A DNA stretch of 64,000 bases, taken from assembly GCF_014268455.2 (NCBI RefSeq), contig NZ_CP077085.1:5745001-5809000 (forward strand). Reading direction: 5' to 3'. Shown in pieces: positions 1 through 6,886 of this stretch. The notes beneath the pieces were generated by a model that saw only the letters and a program-made list of their open reading frames with translations, searched no databases and was not told where the DNA came from. The stretch is from Pseudomonas shahriarae. GTDB lineage: Bacteria; Pseudomonadota; Gammaproteobacteria; Pseudomonadales; Pseudomonadaceae. Both the position numbers and the translations under genes were made by a program. Each line of letters begins with the position of its first letter. The stretch's first letter is position 1.

Positions 1-114
1 GCGAAGGTCGGTGACATCATCCAGGAACCTGGCCAGACCTTGAGAATCACCGAAAAAGTCTTCGAACCGACAGCTTCAGGCGAGCAATTCGCGATTCATA
101 TCTACGCCCGCTAA
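1..114 (+). CDS. C-terminal end of an unidentified protein (partial)
   Basis: An open frame enters from the left edge and ends at a TAA at 112-114, giving 37 residues that finish in AIHIYAR. Codon use is ordinary for the genome. No family can be assigned from this fragment. It is followed directly by a REP hairpin, as expected at the end of a real gene. Confidence 0.5.
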   Translation, partial: AKVGDIIQEPGQTLRITEKVFEPTASGEQFAIHIYAR

Positions 115-123
115 CTTCCTGAT

Positions 124-170
124 CGTTCCCACGCTCTGCGTGGGAACGCCTCCCAGGACGCTCTGCGTCC
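124..170. repeat. REP hairpin pair upstream of the RAYT gene
   Basis: Two adjacent palindromes: an 11-bp stem with TCT loop at 124-148 (CGTTCCCACGC/GCGTGGGAACG) and a 6-bp stem with the same TCT loop at 156-170. The same 25-nt palindrome recurs just after the transposase gene, so the gene is framed by its likely REP substrate. Confidence 0.8.
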
Positions 171-186
171 CCTCAAGGATGAGCCT

Positions 187-720
187 ATGGGTAGAAGCCG
201 CTACGTCATCACCGAACCCGAAAAACCACACTTCCTGACATGTACCGTCATGGAGTGGCTACCACTGTTCACCCGTGACTACCTCGTCAGTCATCTTCTG
301 GATTGTTGGCGATATCAACAAAACCACCACGCCCTCAACCTTTATGGCTACGTCGTCCTGGAAAACCACCTGCACTTCGTCGCTCAGGCGCCTGACCTGA
401 GCAAATGCGTCAGCCAATTCAAATCCTTCACCGCTCGAACCATCATCGATGACCTGCACAGCAAAGGCGCTGAACGGGTATTACAACGTCTGCGCTTTTG
501 CAGACGTGCACACAAGGTAGATCGGGTGTATCAACTCTGGCAGGAAGGCTCACATGCCGAGCTGGTATACAGCGAGGCGGTGATGCGCCAGAAGCTTGAT
601 TACATCCACCACAACCCAGTGAAGCGGGGTTATGTGGACCTTGCTGAACACTGGAGGTACTCCAGTGCTCGCAACTATTTGGGCATGGAGGGGTTGATCG
701 ACATCCAGCGCTGGTCTTGA
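187..720 (+). CDS. REP-associated tyrosine transposase (RAYT, Y1/IS200-like)
   Basis: A 177-residue HUH-superfamily single-strand transposase. The metal-binding HxH is H61-L-H63 in the segment ENHLHF. The candidate nucleophile is Tyr139 in the family-typical stretch DYIHHNPVKRGYV. The start is supported by AAGGA eight bases upstream. Known RAYTs are domesticated, non-mobile relatives of IS200/IS605 transposases that bind and process REP hairpins; this one sits between REP palindromes on both sides, the usual 'REPtron' arrangement. No insertion-sequence ends or target duplications were seen. The length and both catalytic motifs look intact. Confidence 0.9.
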   Translation: MGRSRYVITEPEKPHFLTCTVMEWLPLFTRDYLVSHLLDCWRYQQNHHALNLYGYVVLENHLHFVAQAPDLSKCVSQFKSFTARTIIDDLHSKGAERVLQRLRFCRRAHKVDRVYQLWQEGSHAELVYSEAVMRQKLDYIHHNPVKRGYVDLAEHWRYSSARNYLGMEGLIDIQRWS

Positions 721-724
721 AGAT

Positions 725-829
725 CGTTCCCACGCTCTGCGTGGGAACGCAGCCTGTGACGCTACGCGTCACATCGCACACAAGGGACGCGGAGCGTCCC
801 GGGAGGCATTCCCACGCGGAGCGTGGGAA
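725..829. repeat. REP/BIME cluster downstream of the RAYT gene
   Basis: Four hairpins in about 105 bp: 725-749 (identical to the upstream palindrome), 755-773 (TGTGACGC/GCGTCACA), 784-800 (GGGACGC/GCGTCCC) and 809-829 (TTCCCACGC/GCGTGGGAA, loop GGA). The last is the first in opposite orientation with a complementary loop, so the block is a head-to-tail BIME-like unit between two convergent genes. Confidence 0.8.
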
Positions 830-845
830 CGATCAGGGGGGGGTA

Positions 846-1946
846 TTAGAACTCGATCCGCACATCACCCTTCGGCACGCTGCAGCACGACAGGATGTAG
901 CCTTCGGCTTCGTCTTCCTCGGTAATCCCGCCGTTGTGCTCCATCTCCACTTCCCCACCCAGTTTCATCACCTTGCATGTGCCGCATATGCCCATGCCGC
1001 AGGCCTTGGGAATCAGCAGGCCCAGCTTGGCAGCTGCCGCATGCACGGTTTCCCCGGGTGCCACACGAATGCTTTTGCCTGACGAGATAAATTCCACCTG
1101 GTGCAGATCCGCCAGGTCGATTTCCGGCGCATCGGCGGCCTGTTCGGCTTGTTCCACAGCATCGGCCCGCGCCTCCGGTGGCGTGGCGCCGAAGGATTCC
1201 TCGTGGTAACGGCTCATGTCGAAGCCATTGGCTTCCAGCAGGCGCTTGACCGCGTTCATATAGGGCGTAGGGCCGCAGCAGAACACTTCGCGCTCAAGGA
1301 AGTCCGGCACCATCAGTTCGAGCATTTTCTGGTTGAGGTAACCCCGATAACCGGCCCACGGCTCGCCCAGGCCATGTTTCTCACAGATCAGGTGCAGGCT
1401 GAAGTTGTCGATGCGCGACGCCATATGCTCCAGCTCGCGGTGGTAGATGATGTCTTTCGGCGAGCGGGCACTGTGCACAAACACCATGTCGACATTGGCG
1501 TTGGTGTCGTAATACCAGCGCGCCATGGACATCACCGGTGTGATACCCACGCCGCCGCTGAGGTACAGCACCTTGGGGTTGCTGAAGTCGATGGCATTGA
1601 ACAGCCCGACCGGCCCGTGTACCGCCAGCTCCTGGCCTTCGTGCAGGGTGTCGTGCAACCAGTTGGAGACCTTGCCACCCGGCACGCGCTTGATCGTCAC
1701 CGAGAAGCTGTAGGGCACCGATGGCGAGCTGGAAATGGTGTACGAGCGCATGATCGGCTGGCCGTCGATCTCCAGTTCCAGGGTGACGAACTGCCCCGGC
1801 TTGAAAAAGAACAGGATCGGCTGGTCGGCCATAAAGCAGAAGGTGCGCACATCCCAGGTTTCCTGGATGACTTTGACGCAACGGACGATGTGCCGACCAT
1901 TGGCCCAGGTCTGGGTGGTGACAGGATTCAGGAAGCTGTTGGACAT
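846..1946 (-). CDS. gbcB: glycine betaine monooxygenase, reductase subunit GbcB
   Basis: A 366-residue ferredoxin reductase-type electron carrier that passes NAD(P)H electrons to the Rieske oxygenase GbcA for demethylation of glycine betaine to dimethylglycine. The N-terminal FAD module has RSYT at about 67-70 and the nucleotide-binding module has GGVGITP at about 131-137. A C-terminal plant-type 2Fe-2S domain carries Cys316, Cys321, Cys324 and Cys354. An in-frame GTG lies four codons earlier, but the ATG at 1946 follows GGAG at good spacing and gives the usual family length. It is divergent from gbcA across a shared regulatory region. Confidence 0.95.
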   Translation of the reverse strand: MSNSFLNPVTTQTWANGRHIVRCVKVIQETWDVRTFCFMADQPILFFFKPGQFVTLELEIDGQPIMRSYTISSSPSVPYSFSVTIKRVPGGKVSNWLHDTLHEGQELAVHGPVGLFNAIDFSNPKVLYLSGGVGITPVMSMARWYYDTNANVDMVFVHSARSPKDIIYHRELEHMASRIDNFSLHLICEKHGLGEPWAGYRGYLNQKMLELMVPDFLEREVFCCGPTPYMNAVKRLLEANGFDMSRYHEESFGATPPEARADAVEQAEQAADAPEIDLADLHQVEFISSGKSIRVAPGETVHAAAAKLGLLIPKACGMGICGTCKVMKLGGEVEMEHNGGITEEDEAEGYILSCCSVPKGDVRIEF

Positions 1947-1999
1947 GCTGTTCTCCACGGCCGTAGTTCGGCTTGATGCTGGCGATTCTGCGTAACGCC

Positions 2000-2046
2000 G
2001 CGACCTGCCATTTACCTATCTGCGACATTCGCATACTTATCGCGAC
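2000..2046 (+). promoter_or_regulatory. triple GCGAC direct repeat, candidate GbdR operator (gbcA/gbcB)
   Basis: GCGAC occurs at 2000-2004, 2022-2026 and 2042-2046, all in one orientation with start-to-start spacing of 22 and 20 bp, i.e. one face of the helix. It lies inside the 281-bp divergent gap between gbcB and gbcA. A very similar array precedes cbcX. GbdR, an AraC-family activator encoded in this window, is the known activator of these genes; assignment of this motif to GbdR is inference. Confidence 0.55.
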
Positions 2047-2227
2047 CAGCCCCCATACCACTGGGGTTGCGCGTCGGGAACAGAGTGGGCCATGTCGTTA
2101 ATGGATAAGGTTGCGGGCAGCACCGGGCCCACACTCGCAGCCAACAACGACGCTTTCTTTACGCCTTGCTGCAAACCTGATCAGCCACTTATCGCGGCCA
2201 CACAGAATGGCCTTGAGGACACACATA

Positions 2228-3523
2228 ATGGACGTCACCGCAACCTTGAGCTTGGGCGATCCGCTGGAACCCGCACGCAAGGCCACCGCGCAAATGCTGC
2301 AAGAGCGCGAGCGCACTTTTTCGCTGCCCCAGCCGTTTTACTCTGACCAGCGGCTGTTCGATATCGACATGCAGGAGATCTTCCAGAAGGAATGGTTGAT
2401 CGCCGGCATGACCTGCGAAATCCCGGCCAAGGGCAACTACCTGACCCTGCAGATCGGCAAGAACCCGATCATCGTGATTCGTGGCGCCGAAGGCGTGGTG
2501 CATGCCTTCCACAACGTCTGCCGCCATCGCGGCTCGCGCCTGTGCACCAGCGACAAGGGCAAGGTCGCCAAACTGGTGTGCCATTACCACCAGTGGACCT
2601 ACGAACTGGACGGGCGCCTGCTGTTCGCCGGCACCGAGATGGGCGCCGACTTCGACATGAAGCAGTACGGCCTCAAACCGGTGAACGTGAAGACCGCCGG
2701 CGGCTACATCTTTATCAGCCTGGCCGAGAACCCGCCGGCCATTGATGACTTTTTGTCGACGCTGAACCATTACATGGAACCCTACGACATGGAAAACACC
2801 AAGGTGGCGATCCAGACCACCTTGTTCGAAAAAGCCAACTGGAAACTGGTGCTGGAAAACAACCGCGAGTGCTACCACTGCAACGCCTCCCACCCCGAGT
2901 TGCTGAAAACCCTGCTGGAATGGGACGACGTCACCGACCCACGGGCTGACCAGGCGTTCAAGGACCACGTCGCCGCTTCAGCCGCCGCCTGGGACGCCGA
3001 GAAGATCCCTTACGCCCACGCCAGCTTCGGCCTGCGCAACCGCATCGTGCGCATGCCGCTGCTCAAGGGCACCGTGTCGATGACCCTGGATGGCAAGCAG
3101 GGCTGCAAGAAACTGATGGGCCGCATCAAGAACCCCGACCTCGGCTCGATGCGCATCCTGCACCTGCCGCACTCGTGGAACCACTGCATGGGCGATCACA
3201 TCATCGTCTTCACGGTATGGCCGATCAGCGCCCAGGAAACCATGGTCACCACCAAGTGGCTGGTGCACAAGGACGCTGTGGAAGGGGTGGACTACGACGT
3301 CGAGCGCATGCGCCAAGTGTGGGACGCGACCAACGACCAGGACCGGCGCCTGGCCGAGGAGAACCAGCGCGGGATCAACTCCACCGCTTACCAGCCGGGG
3401 CCGTACTCCAAGACCTATGAGTTTGGCGTGGTGAACTTTGTGGACTGGTACAGCGAGCGCATGCTGAACAACCTGGGGGCGGCACCGGCGCCGTACCTCA
3501 AAGGTGTCGCCGCACACGAGTAA
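2228..3523 (+). CDS. gbcA: glycine betaine monooxygenase, Rieske oxygenase subunit GbcA
   Basis: A 431-residue Rieske non-haem iron oxygenase that removes one methyl group from glycine betaine, yielding dimethylglycine and formaldehyde. The Rieske 2Fe-2S ligands are Cys98/His100 (VCRHRG) and Cys118/His121 (CHYHQW). Mononuclear iron ligands lie in the segment ECYHCNASHPE (His217, His222). The frame is open further upstream, but the ATG at 2228, preceded by TTGAGGA, starts the conserved MDxT N-terminus of the family. Divergent from gbcB; electron flow is GbcB to GbcA. Confidence 0.96.
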   Translation: MDVTATLSLGDPLEPARKATAQMLQERERTFSLPQPFYSDQRLFDIDMQEIFQKEWLIAGMTCEIPAKGNYLTLQIGKNPIIVIRGAEGVVHAFHNVCRHRGSRLCTSDKGKVAKLVCHYHQWTYELDGRLLFAGTEMGADFDMKQYGLKPVNVKTAGGYIFISLAENPPAIDDFLSTLNHYMEPYDMENTKVAIQTTLFEKANWKLVLENNRECYHCNASHPELLKTLLEWDDVTDPRADQAFKDHVAASAAAWDAEKIPYAHASFGLRNRIVRMPLLKGTVSMTLDGKQGCKKLMGRIKNPDLGSMRILHLPHSWNHCMGDHIIVFTVWPISAQETMVTTKWLVHKDAVEGVDYDVERMRQVWDATNDQDRRLAEENQRGINSTAYQPGPYSKTYEFGVVNFVDWYSERMLNNLGAAPAPYLKGVAAHE

Positions 3524-3542
3524 CTGACGCACCAGAGATCAA

Positions 3543-3572
3543 AAATGTGGGAGCAAGTCCGCTCCCACATTT
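3543..3572. terminator. REP-like hairpin after gbcA, possible terminator
   Basis: Perfect 12-bp stem (AAATGTGGGAGC/GCTCCCACATTT) with a six-base loop, 20 bp after the gbcA stop codon. The short T-run after the stem allows weak intrinsic termination. Its sequence is that of the genome's common palindromic repeat. Confidence 0.5.
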
Positions 3573-3650
3573 GGATACTCATCTGTTCATAAATTGACCA
3601 TCACCACTCCAGCCCGCTACTACCCTGCCCTCCAGCCATCGCCCAACAAC

Positions 3651-4205
3651 TTATCCACAAACCCACCCACAGCAATTGTGGGCAACTGCCCTGTTCCCTC
3701 AAAATAAAACCAAGAAAATCCGTGACTTATTCAAAGCAGCGGGTTTTATCCAACATTGATCAGTTTTTAACCAGAAGCTCACAAGCCACGTTCTATATGG
3801 CCTGCAGAGGAACGCAAACACCTTATCCACAGAAGCGCCAACAGACTTTGGGGGCAACTTTACCCCTTCTGTGGAAAACCGCCGGCAACCGAGCAAAATC
3901 GAGGCTTTACGCGCGTAGATCGGTTGAAACAGCGACATTGATCATTTTTCAACCAACTTACTACAAGCCTTTATCCCTATGGCTTACAGCGGATAGCGAA
4001 CATCTTATCCACAGAAGCACCAACAGACTTTGGGGGCAACTCTGAACCAGGCTATTTCCTTATCCACAGAAAAAGCCGAGCAAAAACCGTCGCTTAGGTT
4101 GGTTGTTTTTCGTACAGAGGGCTGCAGGGCTTGATTTCACTGGGGTGTGGACAACCGCGAACAGGTTATCCACAGGTGAACCAACAGGGATTGTGGGTAA
4201 CCCCC
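3651..4205 (+). repeat. DnaA-box tandem repeat array in a ~690-bp gene-free gap
   Basis: The gap 3524-4214 contains no credible gene. It holds five exact DnaA boxes (TTATCCACA) in one orientation at 3651, 3823, 4005, 4060 and 4166, and two one-mismatch boxes on the other strand at 3870-3878 and 4146-4154. Four of the exact boxes (not 4060) begin a degenerate repeat unit of about 161-182 bp. After each of those four come conserved segments CCAACAG and TG(T/G)GGGCAACT at fixed distance. GATC-plus-T-run 13-mers occur at 3758-3770 and 3940-3952, 182 bp apart. No dnaA, rpmH or gyrB is nearby, so this is not the classical oriC. A DnaA-titrating or DnaA-reactivating site is the most natural reading. 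Confidence 0.8.
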
Positions 4206-4214
4206 AGTCGAGGG

Positions 4215-4781
4215 CTACGGGTACTGCATCAAGTAAGCTTTGCCGGTGACACCTAGCATCGGGTGCGGGGTTATCTGGCAACTGTCGACAATCCGAAAGC
4301 CATGGCGCTCATAGAACCTCAGGGCACCGGTATTGGCCGCATAGTCAATCAGGCTCAAGCCGATAAGCCCAAGGTGCTCGGCCCGCTGTCGGGCATGGTC
4401 GAGAAATTGCACGCCCAAGCCTTGGCCGCGCCAACCTTCGTGCAGCGCCAGGCTGGAAATATAAAGGGTATCGGGGATCTCCAGGTCCGCGTAGGGAGCA
4501 AGGACTGGATCGGTAACCGGCTCTGCATCCGGATCATGGCGCATGACATAACTGTGCATCATGCCCACCACCACGCCCTCTGATTCGGCGATCAGGCAAT
4601 TTTCATAAGAGAAATCCACACCCGAGCGCGCATAACGGCTGGCGCCAACGTCCAGGAGTTCCTGGCCTGGCTCTGCGAGCTGGCTCCAGATGTAAGCCGC
4701 GGCTCCTTCTGAAGAGATCAGGAACAGACGCGCTATATCGCGGGCATCGGCGGGCACTGCCGCGCGGAATTTGACGGGCAT
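4215..4781 (-). CDS. GNAT-family N-acetyltransferase
   Basis: A 188-residue single-domain GNAT enzyme. The acetyl-CoA pyrophosphate-binding motif is GWRGQGLG in the central region, followed by the family C-terminal helix with ALRFYERHGF. The substrate cannot be read from sequence. The start at 4781 is preceded by AGGA at about ten bases. It follows etfB on the same strand after 98 bp and could be the last gene of that transcript, though the gap leaves room for its own promoter. The DnaA-box array lies just downstream. Confidence 0.85.
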   Translation of the reverse strand: MPVKFRAAVPADARDIARLFLISSEGAAAYIWSQLAEPGQELLDVGASRYARSGVDFSYENCLIAESEGVVVGMMHSYVMRHDPDAEPVTDPVLAPYADLEIPDTLYISSLALHEGWRGQGLGVQFLDHARQRAEHLGLIGLSLIDYAANTGALRFYERHGFRIVDSCQITPHPMLGVTGKAYLMQYP

Positions 4782-4879
4782 GGGGCTGGATCCTTTGGCT
4801 GAAAATTTATTTATTTAAGCTCACACCCAGGCACTGGCAAAGGCTGGCATCGCGGTATGTATGTGCGATTATTTCAGCC

Positions 4880-5650
4880 CTAGCGAACCACACCCTCCTC
4901 AATCAGCAGCTTGAGAATTGCCTCAGCGCCCGCCTCAGGGCTTACCCCCTTCAGCACCTGCCCACCTCCGCCGCTGGCCTTGGCCGTGGCGGCCTTCATG
5001 CGGTCGGCGCCGCTCTTGGCCTTGATCACCTTGAGCCGCTTGGGCCGAGGCTTGGCCGGTTGCAGCACGGCGCCTGTGAATAACTCATCGTCCACCACCG
5101 CCACGTCGTGCTCCTGCAGCACGCCACGCTGGGCCGGGCCGTAGGCGCTTTGCCGCGGCTTGGGCCCGGCGTTATCCACCGTGGCCAGAAACGGCAGGCG
5201 CACTTTCAGGCGTCGCCGCTGACCACGAGGCAGCGCTTGCAGTACCTGGGCTACGCCGCTGTCGATGGACTCCACCTGAGCCAGGCCGACAATCAGCGGC
5301 CAGCCCAGTTGCTCGGCCAGCAGGAACGGCAACATCCCCGAGCCCTCGCCCGTTTCGGCCTGGCTGCCGGTAAGCACCACCTGCGCACCAGTGTCCCGCA
5401 GGTAGTCGCCGAGCACTGGCAGGGCATCGGCGCCGGCCGGTTGTTCCAGCACGTGTAACTGCGCCAGCCCCATGCCCAGGTAAGCACGCAGGGTCGGCTC
5501 GGCGATATCGCCGGCATGCAGCACTTGCAGGTTATCCCCAGCCAGTTGCAACCCCAGCTCGACGGCACGCGCATCCTGTTCGGCGCGGCGTGGCCGGCCG
5601 GAGGTCGGGTGGGCGCCTATGGATACCAGGCTGATTACATGGGTGGTCAT
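4880..5650 (-). CDS. etfB: electron transfer flavoprotein subunit beta (dimethylglycine pathway)
   Basis: A 256-residue ETF-beta/FixA-type subunit that pairs with the EtfA encoded immediately upstream. Visible family features are the N-terminal beta strand region, a segment LTGSQAETGEGSGMLPFLLA for AMP/FAD binding, and RLKVRLPFLATVDN. An ATG at 5656 is only one base from the AGGA; the ATG at 5650 has proper spacing and is preferred. This ETF pair is distinct from the housekeeping ETF and is conserved beside dgcAB, so it most likely takes electrons from DgcA/DgcB. Confidence 0.88.
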   Translation of the reverse strand: MTTHVISLVSIGAHPTSGRPRRAEQDARAVELGLQLAGDNLQVLHAGDIAEPTLRAYLGMGLAQLHVLEQPAGADALPVLGDYLRDTGAQVVLTGSQAETGEGSGMLPFLLAEQLGWPLIVGLAQVESIDSGVAQVLQALPRGQRRRLKVRLPFLATVDNAGPKPRQSAYGPAQRGVLQEHDVAVVDDELFTGAVLQPAKPRPKRLKVIKAKSGADRMKAATAKASGGGGQVLKGVSPEAGAEAILKLLIEEGVVR

Positions 5651-5665
5651 GGCCATATCCTTTGT

Positions 5666-6886
5666 TTAAGCCGCATCGCGCTTGGCGCCGTTACGGTGGG
5701 CCTGGACCGCAGCAATCAAGGCCCGGAGAATGTCGCCGCTGTCGCCGATCACCGACAGGTCGGCGCGCTTGATCATGTCGCAACCCGGATCGAGGTTGAT
5801 CGCCACCACCTTGTCGCAGGCACCGATGCCTTGCAGGTGCTGGATCGCCCCGGAAATCCCGACCGCCACATACACCCGGGCGGTGACCCAGATACCACTG
5901 GCACCCACCTGGCGATCACGAGCCATGAAGCCATCATCCACCGCCACCCGCGACGCACCTTCGGTGGCGCCCAGGGCCGCGGCCGTCTGATGGAACAGGT
6001 CCCAGTCCTTGACCCCATTGCCACCGGAGAAAATAAACTCGGCCTCGGCCATGGGAATCGCACCGGGATCCACTGCCACCGCACCCAGATCCTCGATACG
6101 CGGCAAGCTGCGCGCCAGGGCTGTGGATAACTCCACCGGCAACACTTCATGGCGCGTTTCGCTGACTGGATCGGCACATTCCACCGCAGCGAGGATCAGC
6201 CGTGGCAGCGTGCGCGCCAGGTCTTCCTGGCCCGCGCCGGCACGGCCGATGCACTCATTACCCTTGATCTGCCACACCCGGGTGGCCGGGCGTTCCTTGA
6301 GGCTCGCGGCAAAGCGCCGCCCCAGTTCACCCCCGCCACTGCGGCTGTCGGGCAGCAGCCAATGACGCGGGCGGAACTGGTTATCCACAGCCCGCAGGCC
6401 ATGGACCCGCTGCTCCGGTGAATAACCCTCGAATTCGTGGCCGTCGAGCACCAGCAGGCGATCCACGCCGGCCGTGTCGAAGGCACTTTCCTTATGTTCG
6501 CCAAACACCACTGCCAGCACCGCACCGTCGCTGCCGGCCAGTTGCCGCGCCAGGCCCAGCAAGTCGCGGTCGTGGCTGCTCAGGCGGCCGCCGACCATGT
6601 CCGGCACCACGTTGATGTAAAACGCCGGGGCTGGCACCTGGTGCAGCGGCAACTGCACTTGCGCCGCGGCCGTACGTTTGGTCGCACCGCCCTGCTGGGC
6701 GCCGCTGCGGTCGATCCGCTTGATGCCGTTGGGGCCGATAAAACCGATGCCATGCACATTTTTACGGATGATGCCGTTAGGCCCCATCCAGCTGTGCTGC
6801 TCCGGTTGCATCGCCGCATGCAGCGGGTGCAAGCGGTTGCGGGCGATCCATTCGGCCCGTGGGTCGCGGCGGATAATGTCGCTCAT
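5666..6886 (-). CDS. etfA: electron transfer flavoprotein subunit alpha (dimethylglycine pathway)
   Basis: A 406-residue FixB/ETF-alpha subunit. The C-terminal third holds the FAD-binding domain with GASGIWVTARVYVAVGISG and the hallmark GISGAIQH, then a conserved NLDPGCDMIKRADL segment. The N-terminus carries an extra segment rich in MGPNGI/GFIGPNGI before the canonical fold, making it longer than housekeeping EtfA (about 310 residues). The true start is ATG 6886, after GGAGGT, overlapping the dgcB stop (TGATG), which indicates translational coupling. Confidence 0.9.
   Translation of the reverse strand: MSDIIRRDPRAEWIARNRLHPLHAAMQPEQHSWMGPNGIIRKNVHGIGFIGPNGIKRIDRSGAQQGGATKRTAAAQVQLPLHQVPAPAFYINVVPDMVGGRLSSHDRDLLGLARQLAGSDGAVLAVVFGEHKESAFDTAGVDRLLVLDGHEFEGYSPEQRVHGLRAVDNQFRPRHWLLPDSRSGGGELGRRFAASLKERPATRVWQIKGNECIGRAGAGQEDLARTLPRLILAAVECADPVSETRHEVLPVELSTALARSLPRIEDLGAVAVDPGAIPMAEAEFIFSGGNGVKDWDLFHQTAAALGATEGASRVAVDDGFMARDRQVGASGIWVTARVYVAVGISGAIQHLQGIGACDKVVAINLDPGCDMIKRADLSVIGDSGDILRALIAAVQAHRNGAKRDAA

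Noticed and set aside
3699..4045. Small frames within the DnaA-box array
   Set aside because: No start signals; the sequence is explained by the nucleotide-level repeats.
3651..4205. CRISPR array
   Set aside because: Units are ~161-182 bp, degenerate throughout, with no short constant repeat and variable spacers and no cas genes.
3524..4214. Chromosomal replication origin (oriC)
   Set aside because: DnaA boxes are there, but dnaA, dnaN, rpmH and gyrB are absent and the neighbours are catabolic genes; kept only as a DnaA-binding repeat locus.
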